The translations under genes and the position numbers were made by a program. The notes under the pieces were generated by a model. That model saw nothing but the letters and a program-made list of their open reading frames with translations. It was not told the DNA's origin and searched no databases. Positions 24,915-33,650 of a stretch of 64,000 nt of DNA are shown here, piece after piece. This DNA is from Bordetella sp. BOR01 (GTDB lineage Bacteria > Pseudomonadota > Gammaproteobacteria > Burkholderiales > Burkholderiaceae_B): assembly GCF_019218885.1 (NCBI RefSeq), contig NZ_JAHUWT010000001.1:62001-126000 (forward strand), read 5' to 3'. The number at the start of each line of letters is the position of its first letter. Position 1 is the first letter of the stretch.

Positions 24915-27308
24915 CTACACCAGCGGCGGATCGGTTTCGCGTTCCGGATGGCGGTGCTGTGCCACGGCCTGGATGAACCGCGTCATGCCGGTTTTCCCGG
25001 CATCGTTGCAGACGACCAGCCCGGCATCCGCGCCATCGAGGGGCAGGCCTGCCTGTTCCAGCAGCCGCCGGCCGGCGCCGACCGCCAGCAAGGACTTGCC
25101 GTGGCGGAACTGGTCCCGGATGAATTCCAGGGCCAGGCCATCGGCGCACAATGCGTCGACCGCCGCGTCGCCGTCGGGAACCACTGCCGCGTCGAACAGG
25201 GCGGATGGGCTGTTCTTGAATGAGGCGTCCACGTCCAGGGCAGCACCGGCTTCGTCCTTTATCAGCCCGACATGCTGGCCGACCAAGCGCACCACCGCGC
25301 CCTTGGCGATCAGGGCCCTTGCCACCTGTGCCGCGGTCTGGCCGCTTACCCCGTCGGTCACCATGACGGCAATCTTGCGCGTACGGATGCCACCTTCGCC
25401 CGGGCGCGACAATAGCGACAGGAACTCCGATTGGGTCACTTCCGGCTTGACCGGGCCCTTGGTCGCGCGCGGCAACGGCGCGGGCAACTCCGGCATGCCC
25501 AGATTGGCCGCCACGGCCTGGGCCAGGTCTTCCGATACGTTGCGCAACATCGCCACCATGCGCTGGCGTATGCCTGCTACGGTGACTTTGCTGAGCTCGA
25601 ATGAAAAGGCATCGGCGATGTGCTGTTTTTCGTGGTCGGCCTGGCTGGCGTAGAAAAGCGTGGCCTGGTTGTAGTGTTCGGCGAATTTTTCGGGCTTGCC
25701 GCGTAATTCGTCGGCCGCGATCGGTTCCGGAAACGAGACGAACCCGGCGGCACCGGCCTGGAACGGGCAGCCGCCCGCCAGCGAGTTGGGCTCATACGAG
25801 ACGCGGCCACGGTGGATGGCCTGGCGGTGCATGCCATCGCGCTGGTTATTGTGCACGGGTGCCAGCGGCGCATTGATCGGCAGTTCATGAAAATTCGGCC
25901 CGCCCAGGCGCGAGATCTGCGTGTCCACGTAGGAATGGATGCGCCCGGCCAGCAATGGGTCGTTGGTGAAGTCGATGCCGGGCACCACGTGCGCGGTACA
26001 GAAAGCCACTTGCTCGGTCTCGGCGAAGAAGTTGTCCGGGTTGCGGTTCAGCACCAGGCGGCCGACCGGCGTGACGGGCACGAGTTCTTCGGGCACGATC
26101 TTGGTCGAATCCAGCACATCGAAACTGAATTTGTCGGCTTGCGCTTCGTCGAACACCTGCACACCGAGTTCCCATTCCGGGTACTCGCCCGCTTCGATCG
26201 CTTCCCACAGGTCGCGCCGATGAAAATCCGGATCGGCACCGGATACCTTGACCGCTTCTTCCCAGACCAGGGAATGCGTACCCAGCTTGGGATTCCAATG
26301 GAACTTCACCAGCTTGGAGGCGCCCTCGGCGTTGACGAAGCGGAAGGTATGGACCCCGAAGCCCTGCATCATGCGGAAGCTGCGCGGGATGGCGCGGTCC
26401 GACATCGCCCACATGATCACGTGCATCGACTCCGGCATCAGAGAAATGAAGTCCCAGAAGGTGTCGTGGGCGGATGCCGCCTGGGGCATGCCGTGATGGG
26501 GCTCGGGCTTCACCGCGTGCACCAGGTCGGGGAACTTCATGGCGTCCTGGATGAAGAAGACCGGGATATTGTTGCCGACCAGATCCCAGTTTCCCTGGTC
26601 GGTATAGAACTTCACGGCGAAGCCGCGTATGTCGCGCGCGGTGTCTTTCGAGCCGCGCTCGCCGGCTACGGTGGAAAATCGCACGAAGACGGGCGTGCGC
26701 TTGCCTGCTTCGGCGAAAGGCGTGGCACAGGTCAGCGTGGTTAGCGGTTCGTAGCATTCGAAGTAGCCATGCGCGGCAGAGCCCCGGGCATGGACGATGC
26801 GTTCAGGGATGCGTTCATGGTCGAAGTGCGTGATTTTCTCGCGCAGGATGAAATCCTTCAGCAGCGCCGGGCCGCGCAGGCCGGCCTTCAACGAGCTCTG
26901 GTTATCCGAAACCGGCACTCCTTGGTTGGTTGTCATGGCCTGGCCGCCGCTATCGGCGCGCACCCGCGGCAATTCGCCGCCGGCCGCGTTGACACCCGCG
27001 CTGGCCTTGGCGCCGGTCTTCACCGACCGGTTCTTTTCCGACAGCGTGCTGGCGGTGGCCGCATCGTCCGCCGGTTCAACCACGCTGCCCGTGGGCGGGC
27101 GCGCGGCTTGCTTGCCATATTCGGCCGCCTTGTTCGCGTTGTTCGGCATGCCGCTTACCATCTGTCCCACTGCGCGCGCCTTTTTCAAGGCGGGATGCGT
27201 TGCTGCGTCGGCAGGCGGCAGTGCCGGGCCGCTGTCCGAGTTCAGGTAGGCGGTGTCCACCGCGGGTTGCTGCGTGTCCTTCGATTGCGGATGCTTGCGG
27301 GTTGCCAT
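24915..27308 (-). CDS. katE: Large-subunit catalase HPII
   Basis: This 797-residue monofunctional haem catalase converts hydrogen peroxide to water and oxygen. The distal His173 ([12 protein letters not shown]), the Asn in [11 protein letters not shown] near residue 246, and the proximal haem Tyr in RIHSYVDTQ (about residue 470) are present. The C-terminal domain from about residue 640 is the flavodoxin/DJ-1-like domain of large-subunit catalases ([12 protein letters not shown]). The N-terminus carries about 125 residues of low-complexity, Ala- and Pro-rich sequence; E. coli HPII has 753 residues in total. Its ribosome binding site AAAGGAG overlaps the stop of the glycosyltransferase gene only 11 bases upstream, so it is the last gene of that operon. 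Confidence 0.95.
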   Translation of the reverse strand: MATRKHPQSKDTQQPAVDTAYLNSDSGPALPPADAATHPALKKARAVGQMVSGMPNNANKAAEYGKQAARPPTGSVVEPADDAATASTLSEKNRSVKTGAKASAGVNAAGGELPRVRADSGGQAMTTNQGVPVSDNQSSLKAGLRGPALLKDFILREKITHFDHERIPERIVHARGSAAHGYFECYEPLTTLTCATPFAEAGKRTPVFVRFSTVAGERGSKDTARDIRGFAVKFYTDQGNWDLVGNNIPVFFIQDAMKFPDLVHAVKPEPHHGMPQAASAHDTFWDFISLMPESMHVIMWAMSDRAIPRSFRMMQGFGVHTFRFVNAEGASKLVKFHWNPKLGTHSLVWEEAVKVSGADPDFHRRDLWEAIEAGEYPEWELGVQVFDEAQADKFSFDVLDSTKIVPEELVPVTPVGRLVLNRNPDNFFAETEQVAFCTAHVVPGIDFTNDPLLAGRIHSYVDTQISRLGGPNFHELPINAPLAPVHNNQRDGMHRQAIHRGRVSYEPNSLAGGCPFQAGAAGFVSFPEPIAADELRGKPEKFAEHYNQATLFYASQADHEKQHIADAFSFELSKVTVAGIRQRMVAMLRNVSEDLAQAVAANLGMPELPAPLPRATKGPVKPEVTQSEFLSLLSRPGEGGIRTRKIAVMVTDGVSGQTAAQVARALIAKGAVVRLVGQHVGLIKDEAGAALDVDASFKNSPSALFDAAVVPDGDAAVDALCADGLALEFIRDQFRHGKSLLAVGAGRRLLEQAGLPLDGADAGLVVCNDAGKTGMTRFIQAVAQHRHPERETDPPLV

Positions 27309-27319
27309 GATCGGCTCCT

Positions 27320-28024
27320 TTATGAATGATCGGTCGAAATTTCAAGCGGGGTAGGTGGGCCGTCCTGTTGCCAAGCCTGGCGCAGGGTGCAGGCAAACCC
27401 GCCGGCTATGCGGGAAAACGGGCGTGTGCTGGTCGTTACGCGGGGCAGTGCGGTCCAGGCGATGGAAACGCCGGCATGTTCAAGCCGGTCTACCAGGGCC
27501 TGGTCTTCGCTGCATGCCAGCGCCTCGAAACCGCCGATGCGCCGGTAGGCCGATGCCTCGATGCCCAGATTGGCGCCATGGACATGCCGGTGCCCGTCGC
27601 GATCCTGATACTGGGACCGGAACAAGGCCTGCGCGCGTTCGGCGTAGGGGCCGTGGCCGGCCCAGTCCGACACGCCCACGGTGCCGCAGACGACCGCCGC
27701 CCGCAGCGAAAGCTGATGCACCAACCAGGCCTCGGACACCACGGTATCGGCGTCCGTGAATGCCAGCCAGCGCGCGCCCTCGGCCAGCAGGTGCCGGGCG
27801 CCGGCCGCCCGGGCCAGTCCGACATTGCGGTGGTCCGCCGCCAGCAGCGTGACTTGCCAGGTGCGCGCGCGGGCGGCAGTCTTGTCGGTACAGGCGTCCA
27901 GTACGACAGCAACTTCCACGGGTTCGCCCAGCAACCCGGGGTGCTGCGCCGCATGCACCACGGATGCCAGGCAGCGGTCTATGCCGCCTTCTTCGTTGTG
28001 CGCAGGGATGCAGATGCCGATCAT
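27320..28024 (-). CDS. Glycosyltransferase family 2
   Basis: A 234-residue GT-A fold enzyme. The nucleotide-sugar site begins with IGICIPAHNEEGGIDRCL, and the metal-binding acidic motif is FTDADTVV near residue 85. It has no membrane segment. The ATG at 28024 overlaps the stop of the methyltransferase gene (ATGA); extra in-frame codons upstream belong to that gene. The donor and acceptor sugars are unknown. It is the fourth gene of the minus-strand operon running from 30394 to 24915 and is followed 11 bases later by katE. Confidence 0.88.
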   Translation of the reverse strand: MIGICIPAHNEEGGIDRCLASVVHAAQHPGLLGEPVEVAVVLDACTDKTAARARTWQVTLLAADHRNVGLARAAGARHLLAEGARWLAFTDADTVVSEAWLVHQLSLRAAVVCGTVGVSDWAGHGPYAERAQALFRSQYQDRDGHRHVHGANLGIEASAYRRIGGFEALACSEDQALVDRLEHAGVSIAWTALPRVTTSTRPFSRIAGGFACTLRQAWQQDGPPTPLEISTDHS

Positions 28025-28605
28025 GCGAAGGCTCCCTGGTGCCTGCGCCAGATGTCCAGCCGGAAGCACTCATCATCGTGTGCCACGATGCGGCGCAGCC
28101 CGGCAAAGTCGTCGATCGCGTCGTGTATCCGGCTGGTTGCCTGGCACCGGTCATCGAACTGCGCCTTGTAATGGCACATGACCCAGTCTCCGCCCACGGC
28201 CAGCGATTGCAGGCAGCGGATGAAGAACGTCTCGAGATCCTGGTCGGGAAAGTAGTAGGCCAGCTCGGACACCACGATAAGGTCGGCCGAGTCGCCCGCT
28301 TGCAGCGGCCATGACGCGGGCAACTGCAATACGTCGAGCTGCACGTTGGACATGCCGTCGCGGGCCATTGCCTGGCCGCACCGCGCAATCGCCGTGGGAG
28401 AGCCATCGGCCACGTGGACGGCGGCGCAGCGAGAGGCCAGCAGCCGGGTGGCTTCGCCGGTGCCGCACCCCAGTTCGAGTGCGTAGCGGTAGTCCTCGCG
28501 TGGCAGGGTTGCCATGAGCACGGCCCGCTTGCGCCGCTCGTACCAGGACGTGCGCACGGCCCATGGGTCGGGGTCGCGGCGATAAAGGGCTTCGAAATCC
28601 GTCAT
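28021..28605 (-). CDS. Class I SAM-dependent methyltransferase (NodS-like)
   Basis: The 194-residue protein opens with FEALYRRDPDPWAVRTSWYE, typical of NodS-type and related N-/O-methyltransferases, and motif I is ALELGCGTGEATRLL near residue 45. An acidic end of strand two (VHVADGSP) would bind SAM ribose. The ATG at 28605 overlaps the stop of the PIG-L gene. As NodS methylates a deacetylated amino sugar in Nod factor synthesis, its pairing with a PIG-L deacetylase and a glycosyltransferase suggests an analogous modified saccharide or amine product; this is inference. Confidence 0.87.
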   Translation of the reverse strand: MTDFEALYRRDPDPWAVRTSWYERRKRAVLMATLPREDYRYALELGCGTGEATRLLASRCAAVHVADGSPTAIARCGQAMARDGMSNVQLDVLQLPASWPLQAGDSADLIVVSELAYYFPDQDLETFFIRCLQSLAVGGDWVMCHYKAQFDDRCQATSRIHDAIDDFAGLRRIVAHDDECFRLDIWRRHQGAFA

Positions 28606-29360
28606 TGCAGCACCACTTCGAAGGGGCGCTGCAGCCGGGCCAGCGCGAATGCCGGCAGGATGGGGGGGCTGCCTGTATCGGGATCGGATTCCAGTTGGGT
28701 ACGAAACGCCCGGATGGCGCGCGCCTTGGCGGCCAGGTCGGCGGGGGGCAGGGCTATGGTGAGCGCGCGGTGTGCGGGAAAATCCCCGCGCCTGGGGTCG
28801 GCCCAATGCCAACCCCAGATCGGCACTTCCAGGAATCTGCAGCCGCGCGCGGCCGCCGCCTGCAGGCTGGCGCGCGCCACGGCCTCGTGGTCGGGATGGC
28901 CGTCCAGGCGCCAGGGCGCAATGACGGTATCGCCGGCATCGAAGGATGCGGCCAGCGCGGCCGCAAGCGCTTGTTCATGGCGGGCGACCGCCCCGTCGGG
29001 AATCGCCAGCCGCCTGCGCCGCACCCGTACGGAAAGTAGCTGCAGGGCACGCTCGCTTTCGCGCGTTCGCGTGCCGGCCAGCAGCGCGGCTTGCCAGCGC
29101 CGGGAACCGGGATGGCTGGCTTCGCCATCGGTCACTGCCCATACCTGGATCTTCGTTCCCTGGCGCGCCAATTGCCGCATGATGCCCGCGCAACTCAATA
29201 TCTCGTCATCGGGATGGGGCGCGACGATCTGGACGGTGCCGCTGCCTTGCACCAGGCTGGCCACATCGCCCGTACTCAATGGGTGGCGTACCAGCCAGGC
29301 CTGCCAGGCCGTTTCCGGCGTGCCTTCCCCGACGATGGCACGGCTGCTCAGAGCATCCAT
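28602..29360 (-). CDS. PIG-L family deacetylase
   Basis: A 252-residue LmbE/PIG-L enzyme with the zinc-binding motif HPDDE at residues 49-53 (VAPHPDDEILSCAG) and the distal metal His in LDGHPDHEAV. The family removes acetyl groups from GlcNAc-containing substrates, as in mycothiol and GPI synthesis. I use the ATG at 29360, since upstream in-frame sequence is the dehydrogenase gene in another frame; the two genes overlap by 13 bases. It acts in the cytoplasm. It is second in the operon with an acyl-CoA dehydrogenase-like protein, a methyltransferase, a glycosyltransferase and katE. Confidence 0.9.
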   Translation of the reverse strand: MDALSSRAIVGEGTPETAWQAWLVRHPLSTGDVASLVQGSGTVQIVAPHPDDEILSCAGIMRQLARQGTKIQVWAVTDGEASHPGSRRWQAALLAGTRTRESERALQLLSVRVRRRRLAIPDGAVARHEQALAAALAASFDAGDTVIAPWRLDGHPDHEAVARASLQAAAARGCRFLEVPIWGWHWADPRRGDFPAHRALTIALPPADLAAKARAIRAFRTQLESDPDTGSPPILPAFALARLQRPFEVVLQ

Positions 29361-30394
29361 GATGCCGCCTGATCCTGTTCGGCCACCGCTCGCCCGTGCT
29401 CGGCCAGGTCGCGTTCTGCATGGCTTTGGCGGATGAACACGGGCAAGTCGGCCATCAGGCGGGCTAAGTGGGCGTTCTTGCACATTGGTCCTGCGCCCAC
29501 CGCGCGCGGCGCCTGCTGCAGGATGGTTTCCGCCGCGGCCTCGACAGCCAGGCGGGCCCGGCGCACCGCGTGGCTGCAGGCACTGCCGGGTTGGGCGTCG
29601 ATTTCGGCAGCGGCCGCCCGTAGCTGGCCGCGCGCCTGGGCAAGCACGATGTCGAGCGTGCCCAGATGGGCCAGGGCATGAGGGTTGTCGGGCCGCCGCC
29701 GCACTGCCTCGAGAACATGGCCGGCGATGGCGCTCGCCGCCCCGTACCAGCATGCGGCGATGCCGGCCGCGCCGTGGTGGAACCCCGGGCGGTCGACATA
29801 GGTTCCGGGGTTTCCCACCAGGAATCCCTCGGCTCCATCGAATATCACGTCCACGCTGGCGGTGGCGGCCATGCCGACGGCGTGCCAGCCGTCCCGCGTG
29901 ACCCGGGCTTCGGATTGAGCCATGTCCACGGCGACCAACCGGGGGCGATCCGCTTCATCCCAGGCGCTGACCAGGGCATGGCGGACGTACGCGGCGCCCG
30001 AGCACCAGGGCTTGGTGCCATGGATACGGGCCTTGCCCGTATCGGACGTGGACGACGACACCCGGACCCGCTTGCCAGGGGGGTCGGCACACCAGACGGC
30101 CCAGACCTGCATGGGCACGAATTCATGTTCGTGGCCCAGTTCGGCCAGGATGGCCTGCGCGTCGGCGTGGCTTTCGAAGAGCTTGGCCAACGCCAGGTCG
30201 TGCTGCGCCACCGTGGACAGCGTTTGCCACCGTTTCAATGTATGGCCCAGCCCGGGGAACGGAATCTCGGCGTATCCGGACACCACCAGCCATCGGAGTT
30301 GCTCGCAAGGCTGCTGCGAATGGCCGGCCGCATTCAATAGCGCGTGCAGGTTCGCGACGGTGGGGATCTGAGACAGCGATACTGCTTCGCTCAT
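29348..30394 (-). CDS. Acyl-CoA dehydrogenase-like flavoprotein
   Basis: The 348-residue protein has the middle beta-domain pattern of acyl-CoA dehydrogenases (VQVWAVWCADPPGKRV-like, then IHGTKPWCSGA) and a helical C-terminal domain from about residue 215. It is shorter than the usual 380-400 residues, and the catalytic Glu position is not evident to me. It may therefore act on an unusual substrate or perform another flavin reaction. It is the first gene of a five-gene overlapping operon ending with katE. Confidence in the superfamily is good, in the activity low. Confidence 0.8.
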   Translation of the reverse strand: MSEAVSLSQIPTVANLHALLNAAGHSQQPCEQLRWLVVSGYAEIPFPGLGHTLKRWQTLSTVAQHDLALAKLFESHADAQAILAELGHEHEFVPMQVWAVWCADPPGKRVRVSSSTSDTGKARIHGTKPWCSGAAYVRHALVSAWDEADRPRLVAVDMAQSEARVTRDGWHAVGMAATASVDVIFDGAEGFLVGNPGTYVDRPGFHHGAAGIAACWYGAASAIAGHVLEAVRRRPDNPHALAHLGTLDIVLAQARGQLRAAAAEIDAQPGSACSHAVRRARLAVEAAAETILQQAPRAVGAGPMCKNAHLARLMADLPVFIRQSHAERDLAEHGRAVAEQDQAASWML

Positions 30395-30494
30395 ATCGTC
30401 TGGCCTTCCAAGAGGATGAAGTCGCGACCGGCGCGCCAGCAGCGGGGACTACGGGCCGCCGGGCTGCCGCGGCAGTGCGTAGCCCCCTGCCAGC

Positions 30495-31394
30495 TCAGCG
30501 ATCGCGTGCCCGCCCGCCGATGGTGGCGGTAAAGCTCGCCACAAAAGCGCCAATCAGCAGCGACGCAAACGCCCACAACGAGAAGGCGGCCGCGGCCTTG
30601 CGTGCGGTGTCAGCGGTTTCGCGGGTTTTCTGCTCGGCCTGCTGGGCCGCCTGTTTGGCCTGCTCCTGGATCTGTGTCAGCCGTTGCTGGGCGGCGGTCT
30701 CGTCCAGGCCGGCATGCTGGGCGATCAGCTTGACCAGGTAGGATTGGTCGGCGTCGGACAACTGGCCGTTGACGGCACTGCGCGCCAGGATGCGCGACAC
30801 TTCCGGCCGCACGTCGCCCTGTGCTACCGAGACCAGCGGATCATCCGGCCGCAGCAGCGCATCTGTGAAATAGTCCAGCGCATGGCCGCCAGAGCCTGCC
30901 TGCGCGGTATCGCTTGCCACGGCCGTGGCCGCGCCCGCGCCGGCGCCCGCCAGCGTTGCGCCGGCCTTTGCGGTGCCGGACACTATCGAGGCGACGGTGG
31001 ATGCCAGCAAGACCAGGCCAATGACGGCGCTTAATGCCCAGACCAGAAAGCCATGGGCGGTATCGCGGAAATAGACCTCGTCGCCGGCCACATCCGTCCA
31101 TTTGGTGCGCAGCCTGCCCGTGACATAGCCGGCCACGCCATACGCGATCACCTGGGTGACGAGCAGCCAGATGATGGTTCCGACGGCAATCGCGGAACCC
31201 GACGTGCCTTCATCGCGCCAGGGCGACACCGACAGGAAACCGAGTCCGGTTCCGCCGGTGATCAGCATGGTGGACATGGCTGCCGCAATGACTGCGCCAG
31301 CGATGACGGCGCCCCAGGACACCGCCGACCGCGATGACTCTGCCGACAGGGCGGGGCTGCCCGGATACGCGGTAGCAGGCTGAATATTCTGCAT
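30495..31394 (-). CDS. Membrane protein of unknown function (PhnA-like annotation group)
   Basis: This 299-residue protein has four likely transmembrane segments: about residues 25-52 (WGAVIAGAVIAAAMSTML), 70-92, 113-138 and 270-295. Between the third and fourth lies a soluble Ala/Gln/Glu-rich helical stretch (about residues 215-265, QAKQAAQQAEQK) that could form a coiled coil. Relatives in proteobacteria are unstudied and often carry the vague name PhnA-like. It is upstream of the katE operon on the same strand, separated by 100 bases, and next to small stress-type genes. Confidence 0.75.
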   Translation of the reverse strand: MQNIQPATAYPGSPALSAESSRSAVSWGAVIAGAVIAAAMSTMLITGGTGLGFLSVSPWRDEGTSGSAIAVGTIIWLLVTQVIAYGVAGYVTGRLRTKWTDVAGDEVYFRDTAHGFLVWALSAVIGLVLLASTVASIVSGTAKAGATLAGAGAGAATAVASDTAQAGSGGHALDYFTDALLRPDDPLVSVAQGDVRPEVSRILARSAVNGQLSDADQSYLVKLIAQHAGLDETAAQQRLTQIQEQAKQAAQQAEQKTRETADTARKAAAAFSLWAFASLLIGAFVASFTATIGGRARDR

Positions 31395-31444
31395 GGTATT
31401 TCCTTTTCAGGTTGACGCCACAGCGCCTCAGGATCAGTGGCAGG

Positions 31445-31519
31445 TCAGTGCCAGAACAGGGCGATCAGGATGATGATGGGAATGGGCACTCCCAGCAGCC
31501 ACAAGAGAATGGATCGCAT
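31445..31519 (-). CDS. 24-residue membrane peptide
   Basis: A very short gene with the ribosome binding site AAGGAG seven bases before the ATG. The product begins MRSILLWLLGVPIPIII and is a single hydrophobic helix with a Pro-x-Pro kink ending in a Trp-His tail. Very similar 24-25 residue peptides recur next to stress genes in many proteobacteria, by my recollection. It lies between the membrane protein gene and the entericidin gene, both on the same strand. Function is unknown; insertion in the inner membrane is expected. Confidence 0.75.
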   Translation of the reverse strand: MRSILLWLLGVPIPIIILIALFWH

Positions 31520-31675
31520 GATGTCTCCTTGTTGAGAGTCTTTCGGCGCCGCCGCGCCGGGAAATGGCGCAACGGCGCTCGAGGCGGTTGCTGCCGAGGC
31601 GTCACGACGGCACGGCCCCGGCAGCGCAAAGTCCGCCGGCGCAATGCGCGCGGCAGGCCCGGTCGGCAGGTACGC

Positions 31676-31807
31676 TTACCGCGCGTTTTCCTGGACCTTT
31701 TCCCCGCCGCGTTCAATGTCTTCGCCTGCGCCGTGCATGGTGTTGCAGCCCGCCGTCACGCCGGCGGCGAACAGCGCCACCACGAGGATCCATTTTTTGC
31801 CGTTCAT
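31676..31807 (-). CDS. Entericidin EcnA/B family lipoprotein
   Basis: The 43-residue precursor has a lipoprotein signal (MNGKKWILVVALFAAGVTAGC) with the lipobox cysteine, followed by the family pattern CNTMHGAGEDIERGGEKVQ. Entericidins are small cell-envelope lipoproteins, in E. coli a toxin/antidote pair under stationary-phase control. Only one copy is present here, so an antidote partner is not seen. I start at 31807 where a ribosome binding site (AAGGAG) precedes the ATG. It is the most upstream gene of the minus-strand stress block. Confidence 0.88.
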   Translation of the reverse strand: MNGKKWILVVALFAAGVTAGCNTMHGAGEDIERGGEKVQENAR

Positions 31808-31936
31808 TTGCTTCTCCTTGCTGGGGTTGAGAGTGTTTGCGTGCCACCAGACAGCAAACGCCATGCCTGGGCCGTGACGGATGCCCCATCGCCGGGCTTC
31901 CCGGCCTTCCGGCCCGGCAAAAATGGGAAATAATAT

Positions 31937-31946
31937 TGGCGCCAAA
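31937..31946. promoter_or_regulatory. TTGGCGCCAA operator, copy 1
   Basis: A perfect 10-base palindrome upstream of the serine hydrolase gene (start 32068). The hexamer TAATAT at 31932-31937 fits a -10 element and ends on the first T of the palindrome, the same geometry as copy 3. It is one of four copies within 11 kb. Confidence 0.6.
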
Positions 31947-32067
31947 AATGTGGTAATTTACGGCCAGGATAGTTGCGGGGACTTTGCTTGCATTGCCGGC
32001 GTCGCAGCCTGGCGCGTGGCAGAGCACATCCCGCAAAATCAGGCGATACGACAATAACGAGGTCAAG

Positions 32068-33564
32068 ATGCGCAATACGAACGTCGCCGTCGGGCAGCCC
32101 GGCGCCGCCCCTGTCCGCGAACGGCCGGCCTTCGACGACGGCCTGCCGCGTGCCGCGCCGTCCACGGTGGGGATCGACGGCGACCAGGTCATTGCCTTCC
32201 TGGACCAGCTTGAATCGGCCGGCCTGGACCTGCACAGTTTCATGCTGCATCGCCAGGGCAGGGTGGTGGCCGAGGGCTGGCGCTGGCCGTATCGCCCCGA
32301 CCGCCTGCGCGTGCTGCACTCGGTGGCCAAGAGCTTCACCGCCTGCGCCATCGGCCTGGCAATCGAAGAAGGGCACTTGTCGCTGTCCGACAGGGTGGCC
32401 GATTACTTCCCCGATGAGCTGCCGGCCGATGCCGGCGCATGGCTGCATGCCATGACAGTGCAAGACCTGCTGACCATGCGCACCGGCCATGCCAGCGAGG
32501 TATCGGGTTCGGTCTGGCGCAATATTTCCACGAGCTGGATTGCCGAATTCTTCAAGATTCCCCTGGTCCATGCGCCGGGAACGGAATACGTCTATACCAG
32601 CGCGGCCAGCTACATGCTGTCGGCCATTCTGACCAAGGTCACGGGCGCGACCCTGCACGACTACCTGAGGCCCCGACTGTTCGAGCCGCTGGGCATATGC
32701 GACGAACGCTGGGCCATGGGCCCCGACGGCATCAACCCCGGCGGCAACGGGCTGACGGCGCGCACGGCCGACCTGCTGAAACTGGGCGTGCTGCATGCGC
32801 AGGGCGGCCTGTGGCAAGGCAAGCGCATCCTGCCGGAGCAGTGGGTGCGAGACGCCACGCGCGCGTACGGCGGCCCTGGCAGCACCTATGGCTACCACTG
32901 GCAGATACGCCCCGCCGGTACTTACAGCGCGATCGGTGTGTTCGTGCAGTTGTCGACGGTGTTTGCCGAGCACGGCGTCACGCTGGCGCTGACGGCCGCG
33001 ATGGACAAGAGCGCCACCTTGTTCCCGTACCTGCTCAATGACTTGAAACCGGCCTTCCAGGGTGACGCCATGCCTGATGCGGCAGCCGACCAGCGCCTGG
33101 TCGAACGCATCCGCGCATGGGAAGCGCCGCCGCCGGTGCCGGCGGCAGGCCATTCAGCCTTGCAGTCCCAGGTCGATGGCATGGCCTACGCCATTGACGC
33201 CAACGCGGCCGGCGTCGAGTCCGTGACGCTGTCATTCGGGGCGGGCGAGTGCACCTTCCAGTTGCGCGATACCACCGGCCTGCACCAGATTCGCGCGGGC
33301 CTGGACCGCTGGGTCGAGTCCACCACCGACATGCCCGGGCAAGACCTGCACCACGGCTACACCTTCCACGACGAACCGGTGGTGGCCCTGGCGCGCTGGG
33401 CGGATGCCGCCGTACTGGAAATGACCTGGATCTTTCCGCAGACGGCCTTCAAGGACACGGTGCGTTGCGTGTTCGACGGCGGCCGCATCACCGTGCAGCG
33501 CAGCGTCAATGTCAACAGCGGCTTGCGGCGCCATCCGGACCTGACCGGTGCGGCCGCGCGCTGA
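32068..33564 (+). CDS. Serine hydrolase, class C beta-lactamase family
   Basis: This 498-residue protein has the SxxK motif at Ser85-Lys88 (LHSVAKSF) and the Tyr of the second motif at residue 176 (YVYTSAASY). The family covers class C beta-lactamases, D-aminopeptidases and esterases. There is no signal peptide, so a cytoplasmic amidase, esterase or D-amino-acid peptidase is more likely than a resistance enzyme. About 130 extra residues after the catalytic domain form a separate beta-rich tail. The ATG at 32068 has GAGG five bases upstream. A binding-protein gene follows 86 bases later. Confidence 0.88.
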   Translation: MRNTNVAVGQPGAAPVRERPAFDDGLPRAAPSTVGIDGDQVIAFLDQLESAGLDLHSFMLHRQGRVVAEGWRWPYRPDRLRVLHSVAKSFTACAIGLAIEEGHLSLSDRVADYFPDELPADAGAWLHAMTVQDLLTMRTGHASEVSGSVWRNISTSWIAEFFKIPLVHAPGTEYVYTSAASYMLSAILTKVTGATLHDYLRPRLFEPLGICDERWAMGPDGINPGGNGLTARTADLLKLGVLHAQGGLWQGKRILPEQWVRDATRAYGGPGSTYGYHWQIRPAGTYSAIGVFVQLSTVFAEHGVTLALTAAMDKSATLFPYLLNDLKPAFQGDAMPDAAADQRLVERIRAWEAPPPVPAAGHSALQSQVDGMAYAIDANAAGVESVTLSFGAGECTFQLRDTTGLHQIRAGLDRWVESTTDMPGQDLHHGYTFHDEPVVALARWADAAVLEMTWIFPQTAFKDTVRCVFDGGRITVQRSVNVNSGLRRHPDLTGAAAR

Positions 33565-33650
33565 AATCGGCGATCCGGCCCGCCGGAACACTGTAACAGG
33601 GGAAAACACATGCATCGCGACAACGAATCGAATACATCCGGAGACAACAA

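Noticed and set aside
32068-33564. Serine hydrolase as an antibiotic-resistance beta-lactamase
   Set aside because: There is no signal peptide and it sits in a nutrient uptake module; a peptidase or esterase role is more likely.
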